NCBI GenBank assembly: GCA_050174775.1
Contig: JBFXJP010000002.1
Span: 248,001 to 312,000, forward strand
DNA length: 64,000 nucleotides
Direction: 5' to 3'
DNA from: CAYPGJ01 sp050174775
Lineage (GTDB): Bacteria; Planctomycetota; Phycisphaerae; Phycisphaerales; UBA1924
This document shows, in pieces, positions 15,887 to 24,466 of this stretch. Position numbers and translations under genes: made by a program. The notes under the pieces are model-generated. The model was not told the DNA's origin. It searched no databases and saw only the letters and a list, made by a program, of their open reading frames with translations. Numbering within the stretch: the first letter of the stretch is position 1; each line of letters opens with the position of its first letter.

Positions 15887-16205
15887 TGATCTCTCTATCC
15901 TTCATCTTCCAAGGCCTTCCCCTCCCCAGGACTCCCCTTGCAAGGGATTCCCTGAGGGGCCAGGCCGTCCCGAGCGTAGGTACTTGGCGGGGAGATCTTT
16001 CATTCAACGCCGCCGGGAACAGCCGCGAATCCCGACTGACTTACTTCCGCCTGTCCGAACGGGGCGCGGGTCCGCCACGGGGCGCCCACGTTGGCCCACG
16101 GCGCGCCCGGGCGGGGAGGGGCGGACGACGGGGCCAGGAGCGCCGCCGGTCGCCACGTGGGCCAACGTCCGCCGCCGTGTGGCGGGGGGCCGCAACGCCT
16201 CGGCG
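15887..16205. other. Non-coding stretch with structured repeats
   Basis: No gene is seen. The region is pyrimidine- and purine-patterned, with a small tccccttgcaaggga hairpin near 15933 and the 12-bp inverted repeat listed separately. It lies between convergent transcription units: the early operon from the left and the small gene at 16206-16571 from the right. It may combine termination with an origin or regulatory function. Confidence 0.4.
16088..16168. repeat. 12-bp inverted repeat
   Basis: ACGTTGGCCCAC (16088-16099) and GTGGGCCAACGT (16157-16168) are perfect complements separated by 57 bases. The size and spacing resemble the 11-bp pair at 15806-15886, so the same stretch holds two long-range inverted repeats. 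Confidence 0.55.
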
Positions 16206-16571
16206 CTAGGAGTGTCGATCGGCGTTGGCCTTGGCCGCCTCTTGCCGGAAGGCCGCTACTTCAGCGCGAAGCGCCTCAACCTCGGCTCGGAGGTCGTGGA
16301 GCGGAGGCAGAATGAGCTCTCGCAGCGCGCGGCGTGTGTTCAGGTTCGCGGCGATGACGTCCTGGAACCGCATCCGCGACTCGTTGTGCCAATCGGAGAG
16401 CTCCCGACCGGCGCCGGAGAACACGAACGCTACCCCGTCCTCATCGATCCGCAGGTGATCGCGCTTGATGACGTGCGGACTGGGCTTGCGGACTGGATAC
16501 GCAGCCAGAACCGTCCCGTCGTGCAGTGTGTGCGCCGTGTAGTGCATCGCGCGCCGTCGCGTTGGTCGCAT
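16206..16571 (-). CDS. Small phage protein with C-terminal coiled coil
   Basis: The protein has 121 residues from the ATG at 16571, chosen because aaggagg lies six bases upstream; longer frames have no RBS. The N-terminus is basic (MRPTRRRAMHYTAHTLHDGT), the middle is SDWHNESRMRFQDVIAANLN, and the end is a heptad-like LHDLRAEVEALRAEVAAFRQEAAKA. No family is recognised. It is antisense to the methylase upstream region and is probably a phage accessory or regulatory protein. Confidence 0.55.
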   Translation of the reverse strand: MRPTRRRAMHYTAHTLHDGTVLAAYPVRKPSPHVIKRDHLRIDEDGVAFVFSGAGRELSDWHNESRMRFQDVIAANLNTRRALRELILPPLHDLRAEVEALRAEVAAFRQEAAKANADRHS

Positions 16572-16708
16572 TGCAGGCCTCCTTGTTCCGTCGCGATTCT
16601 CCTGCACGGTCGTCGTCGAACGCAACAGCAGAGGCCAACCGCTCAGCACACCCGAGTCGGACCCATGGCGCCGGGTCCCAGTTCGCAGTCACAGTCATGG
16701 AGGACAGT

Positions 16709-18076
16709 ATGAAGATCGAGATGTGGGACATCGCGCGGGTGAAGCCGTACGAGCACAACCCGCGCAAGAACGAGGGCGCCGTCGAGGCGGTCGCCAAGAG
16801 CATCCGCGAGTTCGGCTTCCGCGTGCCGCTGGTGGTGGACGCGGAGGGCGTGCTCATCGCCGGGCATACGCGCCTCAAGGCCGCGGAGCATCTGGGGCTG
16901 GCGAAGGTCCCGGTGCATGTCGCCAAGGACCTCTCCCCCGAGCAGGCCCGGGCGCTGCGCATCGCGGACAACAAACTGCACGAGCTCTCTTCGTGGGACA
17001 TGGAGCTGCTGCCCATCGAGATCGCCGACCTGCAGGGCCTCGACTTCGACCTCTCGCTCATGGGGTTCTCGCAGGACGAACTGACAGCGCTGCTCGCGCC
17101 GGCGGGCAACGAGGGGCTGACCGATCCGGACGACGTGCCCGCGCCGCCCGACGCCGCGACGACCGTCCCCGGCGACATCTGGGTGCTCGGCGAGCACCGG
17201 CTCATGTGCGGCGACAGCGGCAGCGTGACTGATCTCGACCGCCTTCTCGACGGGCAGCCGATCCACCTCGTCAACACGGACCCGCCGTACAACGTGAAGG
17301 TCGAGCCGCGGAGCAACAACGCTATCGCGGCGGGGCTGTCCTCGTTCCAGGCGACGCACCACCAGAAGCTCGATGTCGAGCGGCACCCCGGGAAGGCCAA
17401 GCCGACCGGCAGGAAGATGCGGGCCAAGGACCGGCCGCTGGCGAACGACTTCGTCAGCGACGACGAGTTCGACCGCCTGCTCGCGGCATGGTTCGGCAAC
17501 ATCGCCCACGTGCTCATCCCCGGCGGCGGCTTCTACATCTGGGGCGGCTACGCCAACTGCGGCAACTACCCGCCGGTGCTCAAGGCGATGGGGCTGTACT
17601 TCTCGCAGGCGGTCATCTGGGTGAAGGAGCACCCGGTCCTGACGCGCAAGGACTTCATGGGCAACCACGAGTGGTGCTTCTACGGCTGGCGCGAGGGCGC
17701 GGCGCACCGCTTCTTCGGCCCGAACAACGTGCCCGACACATGGCCGGTCAAGAAGGTCAACCCGCAGTCGATGGTGCATCTCACCGAGAAGCCCGTCGAG
17801 CTGGCGCGGCGCGCCATCGAGTACTCGTCGCGCCCCGGCGAGTGCGTGCTGGACCTCTTCGGCGGCTCGGGCTCGACGCTCATCGCCTGCGAGATGACGG
17901 GCCGGCGGGCGCGGCTCATGGAGCTCGACCCGCTCTACTGCGATGTGATCGTGCAACGGTGGGAGCAGTTCACGGGGCGGAAGGCGGAGCGGCAGCCGGG
18001 GGTTCCCGGGGCCGCGAACGCTCACGCCGAAGAAACACCCGCGACGGCTGTCGCGGGTGAAGGGGCGGCGGCGTGA
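16709..18076 (+). CDS. ParB-like nuclease domain fused to DNA methyltransferase
   Basis: The protein has 455 residues from ATG 16709 behind an ggagga RBS; ATG 16697 is possible. The ParB/Srx-like domain covers about 1-100 (VKPYEHNPRKNEGAVEAVAKSIREFGFRVPLVV, then GHTRLKAAEHLGL). The methyltransferase domain has NTDPPYNV near 190 (catalytic motif IV) and LDLFGGSGSTLIACE near 382-396 (AdoMet site), an arrangement with DPPY before the AdoMet motif. This layout is common in phage orphan N4-cytosine/N6-adenine methylases. No restriction enzyme is adjacent, so it probably protects phage DNA or regulates genes. Confidence 0.9.
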   Translation: MKIEMWDIARVKPYEHNPRKNEGAVEAVAKSIREFGFRVPLVVDAEGVLIAGHTRLKAAEHLGLAKVPVHVAKDLSPEQARALRIADNKLHELSSWDMELLPIEIADLQGLDFDLSLMGFSQDELTALLAPAGNEGLTDPDDVPAPPDAATTVPGDIWVLGEHRLMCGDSGSVTDLDRLLDGQPIHLVNTDPPYNVKVEPRSNNAIAAGLSSFQATHHQKLDVERHPGKAKPTGRKMRAKDRPLANDFVSDDEFDRLLAAWFGNIAHVLIPGGGFYIWGGYANCGNYPPVLKAMGLYFSQAVIWVKEHPVLTRKDFMGNHEWCFYGWREGAAHRFFGPNNVPDTWPVKKVNPQSMVHLTEKPVELARRAIEYSSRPGECVLDLFGGSGSTLIACEMTGRRARLMELDPLYCDVIVQRWEQFTGRKAERQPGVPGAANAHAEETPATAVAGEGAAA

Positions 18077-18081
18077 ACCGC

Positions 18082-18576
18082 TCAGCGGCTGGCGACGTCG
18101 CTGCCCGGCGCGCCCTCGCGGAGGGCGTGCCACTCGATCATCGCGTCCTCGTACGCGCCGCTGCCCGCCGCGGCGTGGCTGCGCCCGTGGACCGGGACCA
18201 CCACGCCCCGCTCCTTGAGGAACGCGAAGGCGACCGCGGCCTGCGTCCACGGGATGCTGGCTTCCCGCCGCAGGTCCTCGAGGTTGAAGGGCCCGGCCGC
18301 TTCATCGACGGCCGACGCGACCTTCTCGAACGAGTCCTTCGAGCAGCGGTGCTCGTAGGGATTCCCGCGCCCGGGAGCGGGAACGACGCGCCGGACGAGG
18401 TGGTCGTGCTCGACCGCGAAGTCCTCGGTCCGCTCCGAAGGTTCGGGCTCGCGGCAGGCGTCGACCGCGCTGGCGAGCGCGTCCCACTCCTCGCTCGTGA
18501 GCATCTGGTTCTCGCGGGCGGCGAGCAGCGCCGCCGCGGCGTCGATGACAGCCCAGAGTCGTGCTTCGCTCGTCAC
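18082..18576 (-). CDS. Uncharacterised phage protein
   Basis: The protein has 164 residues. It begins MTSEARLWAVIDAAAALLAARENQML and has a central FAVEHDHLVRRVVPAPGRGNPYEHRCSKDSFEKVASAV and a helical C-terminus (NLEDLRREASIPWTQAAVAFAFLKERGVV) that looks like a winged helix. It is encoded four bases after the HARE-HTH gene on the same strand and probably in one operon with it. A DNA-binding role is only a guess from the C-terminal pattern. Confidence 0.6.
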   Translation of the reverse strand: MTSEARLWAVIDAAAALLAARENQMLTSEEWDALASAVDACREPEPSERTEDFAVEHDHLVRRVVPAPGRGNPYEHRCSKDSFEKVASAVDEAAGPFNLEDLRREASIPWTQAAVAFAFLKERGVVVPVHGRSHAAAGSGAYEDAMIEWHALREGAPGSDVASR

Positions 18577-18579
18577 GGC

Positions 18580-19074
18580 TCACGCTCCCTTCCCGGCCGC
18601 GAACTGTCCGCGGTCGACCTTGCGGAAGCGGGCGTCCTTGCCCTCGGCGGCGATCTCCCGCGTCATCGCGGCGTAGAGCGTCGCGTGGGGCGTCTTGCCC
18701 GCGCCGGCCTTCCAGAGACCGCGCTCGACGACCGCGTCGACGATCTGCTTGGCCTGCATCGGGGCCTTTGCGCCGGCGAGCACCTTCGCCGCCGCGTCGA
18801 GCAGGCTGACGCGCTTCGGGGTGGCGGGCTTGGTCGCCTTGGACTTGGGCTGCTTGGGGGCCTTGGCCTTCGGGGCCGGTGCGTCGTCCTTGGGGACGGT
18901 GACCGTGACGGCCTTGCCGTCGCCGCGGATGACCGTGCCGGTGTGGACCGCCTCGCCGCTCTTGGCGGCGTCGCGCATGCGCTTCTGCTTGGCCGCGCCC
19001 TCGGCGCGGGCGGCGCTGGCGCTCATGCGGGGCGCCTTCTTGCTGGGGGCCTTCTTGGTGGTCTTCTTCGCCAT
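18580..19074 (-). CDS. Histone-H1-like tail fused to HARE-HTH domain
   Basis: The protein has 164 residues. The first 90 are Lys/Ala/Pro-rich (KKTTKKAPSKKAPR, then KAKAPKQPKSKATKPATPK), like bacterial histone-H1-like tails. The C-terminal 70 (LLDAAAKVLAGAKAPMQAKQIVDAVVERGLW, then TPHATLYAAMTREIA and RFRKVDRGQFA) form the HARE-HTH winged helix known from RNA polymerase delta subunit and ASXL proteins. It likely binds DNA or modulates polymerase. It is found often in planctomycetes and their prophages. Confidence 0.85.
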   Translation of the reverse strand: MAKKTTKKAPSKKAPRMSASAARAEGAAKQKRMRDAAKSGEAVHTGTVIRGDGKAVTVTVPKDDAPAPKAKAPKQPKSKATKPATPKRVSLLDAAAKVLAGAKAPMQAKQIVDAVVERGLWKAGAGKTPHATLYAAMTREIAAEGKDARFRKVDRGQFAAGKGA

Positions 19075-19125
19075 GTCGAATCTCCTTCGTGTCTGGAAAA
19101 CAGCGAAGCCCGCGACGAGCGGGCT

Positions 19126-19356
19126 TCAGGTGAGGGCTCGGATCTCGATGTCCCGGCCGCAGGCCGGGCATGTCGCTCGTGTCGGTGGGGCCGAGCGCCG
19201 GCCCGCCTCGTAGGCGTGCCGCAACGCATCGCGGACCATCCACACTGCGACCTCGCGGAAGTCGAGGGCGTCGCTGCAGCGGGTCTCGAGCGTCGGAAAG
19301 CCGAGGCGCTCGGCGATGGCGAGCAGTTCGGCGGGGATGGGCGTGTCGTTCTGCAC
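19126..19356 (-). CDS. Small phage protein, DUF6900-like
   Basis: The protein has 76 residues. IAERLGFPTLETRCSDALDFREVAVWMVRDALRHAYEAG resembles the small DUF6900-type phage family, with its conserved LETR-DALDF-EVAVW order. A CPACG motif follows near residue 64, perhaps half of a zinc site. It sits in a leftward cluster of small genes between the methylase and the terminase. Function is unknown. Confidence 0.7.
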   Translation of the reverse strand: MQNDTPIPAELLAIAERLGFPTLETRCSDALDFREVAVWMVRDALRHAYEAGRRSAPPTRATCPACGRDIEIRALT

Positions 19357-19380
19357 GGGTCGTGCTCCTCGCGGCTCGGG

Positions 19381-19638
19381 TCACTCGGCCTCGGACAGGA
19401 AGCGCTCGACGTCCTCGCGCTCGATCTTCGCGCCGCTGATGAAGGCGACGGTGTCGATGAGGTTGCTGCGGACCAGGTCGAGGTCGCCCGCGCGGCCCCA
19501 GTTCTTCGGGTCGGCCTTGGCTTCTGCGGCGTGGCGGTCGAGCTCCATCTGGAGCACGTCGAGCAGGCGGGCGATGTCGCTCTGCCGCGCGGCGTAGCGC
19601 TCGGCGGCGGTCTCGTTCGTAGCGGGGCGCTTGGGCAT
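19381..19638 (-). CDS. Small phage protein, 85 residues
   Basis: The start is ATG 19638, with aaggag nine bases upstream. The product is helical and charged (AAERYAARQSDIARLLDVLQMELDRHAAEA, then DLVRSNLIDTVAFISGAKIEREDVERFLSEAE). The pattern resembles other small helical prophage proteins made in this position, but no function is known. It is first in the leftward cluster 18082-19638. Confidence 0.65.
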   Translation of the reverse strand: MPKRPATNETAAERYAARQSDIARLLDVLQMELDRHAAEAKADPKNWGRAGDLDLVRSNLIDTVAFISGAKIEREDVERFLSEAE

Positions 19639-19789
19639 GGTCGTGGTCTCCTTGGCGTTCCGGGGGGGCGATGCGTTCGCCCGCGTTGGACACACAAGGG
19701 CAAGAGCCGCGCGGAACATCAAGGCGAATCCGCTGCAATTCGCCGCAGTGGGCGACATGTGGGCAACCGCCCGCGCGGGAGGGCAGGGA

Positions 19790-20014
19790 ATGTCCGGGGC
19801 TGCGCCTAGCGAATCCCGAACGGCGCTGAACCCCGCGGCGATGCCGGTGGCGGACGCGGCGCGGGTGCTGTCGCGCGCGGGCGGCTTCCCCGTAAGCGAG
19901 GAGATGCTCCGCGCGGACATCGACGCCGGCGCGCCGACGAACGCGGACGGGACGATGAACATCGTGCACTACGCCGCGTGGCTGGTGAGGGAAATGAGCG
20001 GCCGTGGCGATTGA
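19790..20014 (+). CDS. Small protein upstream of terminase
   Basis: The protein has 74 residues from ATG 19790, preceded by ggagggcaggg. The core (AAMPVADAARVLSRAGGFPVSEEMLRADIDAGAPTNADGTMNIVHYAAWLVREM) looks like a compact DNA-binding fold, and its C-terminal pattern recurs at the start of the next protein. It overlaps the terminase start by 11 bases. The position directly before the large terminase suggests a small-terminase-like role, which is unproven. Confidence 0.55.
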   Translation: MSGAAPSESRTALNPAAMPVADAARVLSRAGGFPVSEEMLRADIDAGAPTNADGTMNIVHYAAWLVREMSGRGD

Positions 20015-22307
20015 CCCGCGCCAACTCCGGCCCGGCGAGCTCTGCCGCCTCCTGAACTCGACGCCGCTGGGCGAGGTGATCGGCGAGCGGCAGTTGCACC
20101 GGCACCGCACCCGCGCGGGCTACCGCGTCGCTTCGCCGACCGATCCGAACCGCGTCGACCTCTTCCGCTACACCGCGTGGCTCGCGGCGACGCGCCACGA
20201 GGAACTCCGGCGCGCCGCTGAGGCCCCCGACGGCGCCTCCGGCTACGACGCCTACCGCGAGCGCAAGGCGCGCGAGGCGCGGGCGCTGTCTCTCTCTGGG
20301 CGCGACATCGGCCCGCTGCCGGAGGTGGTGGACGCCGAGCGGAGGGCGTCATGCGCGCGGAACTTCCGGGCGTTCTGCGAGCGGTACTTCCCGGCGACAT
20401 TCCACCTGGCGTGGTCGCCCGATCACCTCCGCGTCATCGCGAAGATCGAGCAGGCGGTGCTGGAGGGCGGGCTCTTCGCGATGGCGATGCCACGGGGCAG
20501 CGGGAAGACCTCGTTGTGCGAGACGGCGTGTCTGTGGGCGATGCTCTACGGGCACCGGGACTTCGTCGCGCTGATCGGATCGGACGAGGACCACGCCGCC
20601 CAGATGCTCGACTCGATCAAGGCGGAACTCGAGAACAGCGACCTCCTCGCGGCGGACTTCCCTGAAGCCTGCCACCCGATCCGCTCGCTCGAGGGCATCC
20701 ACCAGCGGGCTGCCGGTCAACTGCTCGACGGGAAGCCGACCTACATCGGCTGGACGGCCAAGGAGATCGTGCTGCCGACCATCGAAGACAGCGCGGCGTC
20801 CGGCGCCATCATCCGCGTCGCGGGCATCACCGGGCGCATCCGCGGCATGAAGCACAAGCGGGCCGACGGCTCTTCGGTGCGCCCTTCGCTGGTGCTCATC
20901 GACGACCCGCAGACGGATGAATCGGCGCGCTCGCCAAGCCAGTGCGCCAATCGCGAGCGTGTGCTCGCCGGCGCGATCCTTGGCCTCGCCGGGCCGGGCC
21001 AGAAGATCGCTGGGCTCATGACACTCACTGTCGTGCGCCCGGACGACCTGGCCGACCGCCTGCTCGACCGCGACAAGCACCCGGCGTGGCAGGGCGAGCG
21101 GACGAAGATGGTGTACTCGTTCCCGACGAACGAGAAACTCTGGGACGAGTACGCGCGACTCCGCGCCGAAGGCCTGCGGCACGACCGGGGCATCCGCGAA
21201 GCCACGGCGTTCTACAAGCGCCACCGCAAGGCGATGGACGAGGGGGCGAGCGTCGCGTGGGAGTCTCGCTTTAACCATGACGAGCTCTCGGCGATCCAGC
21301 ACGCGATGAACCTGCGGCTGCAGGACGAGCATGCCTTCTTCGCCGAGTACCAGAACGAGCCGCTTCCCGAAGAGCAGGCCGAGGACGACCTGCTGACGGC
21401 CGAGCAAATCGCGGCGAAGGTGAGCGGGCATGCGCGGGGCGAAGTCCCGATCGGCTGCACGCGCCTGACGATGTTCGTGGATGTGCAGGGCAAGGCGCTC
21501 TTCTGGCTGGTCGCCGCGTGGGAGGACGACTTCACCGGGTATGTCGTCGACTACGGCGCCGAGCCGGATCAGAAGACCCTCCACTTCACCCTGCGCGAGA
21601 TCAAGCGGACGCTCGCCCACGCTGCGCCGCGGGCCGGGCAGGAGGGGGCGATCTACGCCGGGCTCGAGCGGCTCGCCGCCTCGCACCTGGCGCGCGAGTG
21701 GCGGCGCGACGACGGGGCGATGGTGCGGATCGATCGGTGCCTCATCGACGCCAACTGGGGCGCGAGCACGGATGTGGTATACCAGTTCTGTCGGCAGTCG
21801 AGCCACGCCGCGGCGTTAATGCCGAGCCACGGCCGGTATGTCGGCGCCAGCAGCATCCCCTTCAGCGACTACAAGCGCAAGCGCGGCGAGCGCATCGGCC
21901 TCAACTGGCGCATCCCCGTCGTCGCCGGCAAGCGGGCCGTGCGCCATGTCGTGTTCGACACGAACTACTGGAAGAGCTTCGTGCACGCCCGGCTGGCCGT
22001 GCCGATGGGCGACCCCGGCTCGATGTCGCTCTTCGGCCACAAGCCTGAGCATCACCGACTGATCGCCGAGCAACTGACGAGTGAGTACCGGGTCAAGACC
22101 GAGGGACGCGGGCGGACGGTGGACGAGTGGAAGCTGCGGGTCGACGGCCTCGACAACCACTGGCTGGACTGCCTGGTCGGGGCGGCGGTGGCGGCGTCGA
22201 TGGAGGGGGCGGTGTTGTTCGGGACCGATGTGAAGCCACCTTCGAAACTCCGTCTGAAGCTATCCGACCTCAGACTTGCGGGACCTCGGGCTTCTGACTC
22301 TGGGTAG
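20004..22307 (+). CDS. Phage terminase large subunit
   Basis: The protein has 767 residues from GTG 20004. A short N-terminal region resembles the preceding small protein. The ATPase has Walker A PRGSGKTS near 161-168 and Walker B LVLIDDPQ near 297. The nuclease domain (about 490-720) starts LTMFVDVQGKALFWLVAAW, with acidic residues spaced as in RNase-H-like terminase nucleases. The arrangement is GpA/TerL-like. The enzyme cuts and packages phage DNA into proheads via the portal. The last 13 codons overlap the convergent DUF3800 gene, so the C-terminus may have been changed by that insertion. Confidence 0.9.
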   Translation: MAIDPRQLRPGELCRLLNSTPLGEVIGERQLHRHRTRAGYRVASPTDPNRVDLFRYTAWLAATRHEELRRAAEAPDGASGYDAYRERKAREARALSLSGRDIGPLPEVVDAERRASCARNFRAFCERYFPATFHLAWSPDHLRVIAKIEQAVLEGGLFAMAMPRGSGKTSLCETACLWAMLYGHRDFVALIGSDEDHAAQMLDSIKAELENSDLLAADFPEACHPIRSLEGIHQRAAGQLLDGKPTYIGWTAKEIVLPTIEDSAASGAIIRVAGITGRIRGMKHKRADGSSVRPSLVLIDDPQTDESARSPSQCANRERVLAGAILGLAGPGQKIAGLMTLTVVRPDDLADRLLDRDKHPAWQGERTKMVYSFPTNEKLWDEYARLRAEGLRHDRGIREATAFYKRHRKAMDEGASVAWESRFNHDELSAIQHAMNLRLQDEHAFFAEYQNEPLPEEQAEDDLLTAEQIAAKVSGHARGEVPIGCTRLTMFVDVQGKALFWLVAAWEDDFTGYVVDYGAEPDQKTLHFTLREIKRTLAHAAPRAGQEGAIYAGLERLAASHLAREWRRDDGAMVRIDRCLIDANWGASTDVVYQFCRQSSHAAALMPSHGRYVGASSIPFSDYKRKRGERIGLNWRIPVVAGKRAVRHVVFDTNYWKSFVHARLAVPMGDPGSMSLFGHKPEHHRLIAEQLTSEYRVKTEGRGRTVDEWKLRVDGLDNHWLDCLVGAAVAASMEGAVLFGTDVKPPSKLRLKLSDLRLAGPRASDSG

Positions 22308-24078
22308 GCGGCAGTGCACTCTGCTTCTTCAGTCGATCAAGAGCCTCTTCTCGAGTCGCGCCCACGACAACCTCCCCAACGGGTGCCCACATGGCACCGT
22401 AGCGACCATCAGCGAGGAGCATAGACATGGCCTCCCTGCCATTCACCTGCGTGCGTTGCAGGACGACGCGGTCCAATCCGGTCCGCAGCAGCCGTTCAAT
22501 GCGCCTGAAGATCGCACGCAGGCCTTCGACGAAGGCGGGCATGTACATGTGCTGCATGGACTCCGTGCCGGGGTCAAAGACAATCATTTCGGAGTACTCC
22601 GAGCATGCATCCAGTGCTTCGACAAGCTCAGCGATCTCAGGCCCGTCGAACGCTACGACTTGTTGCGGCTCGGTGAGTTCGGTGAACATCGACAGAAAGC
22701 CGTTCGCAGTATCGGTGCTCGAGAACAGTGGGACCATGGGTTGGGCCACACCATCGGATTCGAGAATGTCCTCCTCAGTGGGAGTGAGGATCATCACTCC
22801 CCCAGACTCCACACCTCGGATCGCGAATACGGGACACGGGAGTTTGTATGCGTGCCCTGACTTGCTGGATCCTTTCAGAGCCGGGAGGGCTGGCGTGCTC
22901 TTTGCTTCCGCAACGGCCTTGAGCTTCTGGATTTCCTCTTCCGACTTCGGGGTGGGGCGAATCGCGTTGATAATGAGCGACTGACCAACCCGCCCGATGC
23001 ACTCGTCCGACCAAATCGGCCAGGCGATCTTGACGTCGTGCACGAGTAATCCGGGCAGCGTCAGCCTTGCCAGCTCGATGTCTGCCTCGGTCGGATCGGT
23101 CCCCGTCATCGCCAACCGCATCAGGTGATTGATGACACCAGCCAAGACATCGGCCGCTTGGATCGGGAGGCGGTGCTCAGAATCCGCGGTTTCAAACTCC
23201 GCGACTGCCTCGAGTCCGCCGAACTGAATCTCGTCGTCACCTGGGAGCGGGGCGAACAGGCGTGGGATACCTTTGTGCAGTTCGAAGATCTTCTGGTACC
23301 CGGCTTCATACGCGTGCTGTCGATCATGCACGATGCGAATCGGTCGGTGGAGACCGACACGCCCCATACCCTCGGCCATCATCAAGAAGGAGACGAGGCA
23401 CGGCATGTTCAGCGACGCCCCCACATTGCCAAAGGGGGATGTTGCCGCCTCTGCCTCCGCGATCTCCTCGATGTTCCCAAGACTGCCGAGCAGGGCGTCT
23501 GCAAGTTCTGGATTCAAATGCTCGCGCGCGTTTTCCGCGACATCGTGAAGCGCCAGTTGCAGACTTTTGGGAGATGGGTCGCGGTACGCTTGGGCGAACC
23601 GCACAAGCGATGGCTCTGGCAGTCGTTCATAGAGCAGATTGGCGATCTCCTGCTTTGTCTCTCGGTCGCTGGTGATGCCGTTCCGCAAGATAGGGTTGTA
23701 CGCGGGATCTAGAAACGTCTCGACGATCTTTCCTGCAACGCAGAATCTCTTCTCTGCGATCAAGTAGAGCGGGATAGCCCCGAGGCCGCCGTATCTGCGG
23801 AAGAGCTCCGCCGCTTCTCTCTTTTGCCTCTCCCCTTTGAGCAGTACGGCCGACTTGAGCTCACCGGCCTGCGGGCTCAGCCGTTGGCGCATCTCCTCAA
23901 CTGCGACCCATGCCTCCTCGTTCCCGCGATCCGGCACCAGCCAACCGGCGAGGACGTAGAAAGGCTGGCTCTGGTCGAGGTAGTTCGGCCCCGAATTGCC
24001 GGACTCGTCGACATACAGCACCGCCTGCTGGGGCGCTGACTGCTTGCTTGGGGGTATTACGAGGTCGCCGCTCGACAT
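22270..24078 (-). CDS. DUF3800 domain protein, antisense cargo in the packaging region
   Basis: The product has 602 residues from the ATG at 24078, the start nearest the domain; the frame stays open to 24294. AVLYVDESGNSG (about 19-30) and IQAADVLAGVINH (near 305) are the hallmark motifs of DUF3800, an RNase-H-like fold whose Asp/Glu residues suggest nuclease activity. The C-terminal 240 residues (IRGVESGGVMILTPTEEDI, then VPLFSSTDTANGFLSMF) form a second domain I cannot name. It is transcribed opposite to terminase and portal and splits the late operon, with lower GC than its neighbours. It is a likely moron, possibly an anti-phage gene. Confidence 0.8.
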   Translation of the reverse strand: MSSGDLVIPPSKQSAPQQAVLYVDESGNSGPNYLDQSQPFYVLAGWLVPDRGNEEAWVAVEEMRQRLSPQAGELKSAVLLKGERQKREAAELFRRYGGLGAIPLYLIAEKRFCVAGKIVETFLDPAYNPILRNGITSDRETKQEIANLLYERLPEPSLVRFAQAYRDPSPKSLQLALHDVAENAREHLNPELADALLGSLGNIEEIAEAEAATSPFGNVGASLNMPCLVSFLMMAEGMGRVGLHRPIRIVHDRQHAYEAGYQKIFELHKGIPRLFAPLPGDDEIQFGGLEAVAEFETADSEHRLPIQAADVLAGVINHLMRLAMTGTDPTEADIELARLTLPGLLVHDVKIAWPIWSDECIGRVGQSLIINAIRPTPKSEEEIQKLKAVAEAKSTPALPALKGSSKSGHAYKLPCPVFAIRGVESGGVMILTPTEEDILESDGVAQPMVPLFSSTDTANGFLSMFTELTEPQQVVAFDGPEIAELVEALDACSEYSEMIVFDPGTESMQHMYMPAFVEGLRAIFRRIERLLRTGLDRVVLQRTQVNGREAMSMLLADGRYGAMWAPVGEVVVGATREEALDRLKKQSALPPTQSQKPEVPQV

Positions 24079-24196
24079 GAGGCCATTGTAGTGGCCGTCT
24101 GGGTGATTCTCCGCGTCACGCGGGACCACGATCTCGAAGAGCTCCGCCACTGTGTTGATCAACGGCGTACTCGGTGGGTGAGAACATGCCCCGTCC

Positions 24197-24466
24197 GTGG
24201 AGCGTGCGACACATCCGGGAGTTCGCGCAGATATAGACATCGTGGAGGCCACCTCTTCAAATACGCCTGATCTCGAACAGTCAATCGCCGACAACGCCGC
24301 TGGACCCAGGCGCGCCCAGGGCGACTCGGGCTCGGTCGAGCAGCATTCGCTGACCGACCAGATCGAGGCGGACCGCTACCTCGCGTCCAAGGCCGCGTCC
24401 AAGCGGCCCGACCGGGGGCTGCGAATGAGCCGCATCGCGCCGCCGGGCGCGGGGGAGATGGCCTGA
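24197..24466 (+). CDS. Small head-completion type protein before the portal
   Basis: The product has up to 89 residues from GTG 24197; GTG 24242 gives a shorter form, and neither has a strong RBS. The conserved core is EQSIADNAAGPRRAQGDSGSVEQHSLTDQIEADRYLASKAA, ending GLRMSRIAPPGAGEM. This pattern is familiar from small proteins encoded between TerL and portal in lambda-like prophages, comparable in place to gpW. The stop overlaps the portal start (TGATG). Confidence 0.7.
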   Translation: MERATHPGVRADIDIVEATSSNTPDLEQSIADNAAGPRRAQGDSGSVEQHSLTDQIEADRYLASKAASKRPDRGLRMSRIAPPGAGEMA

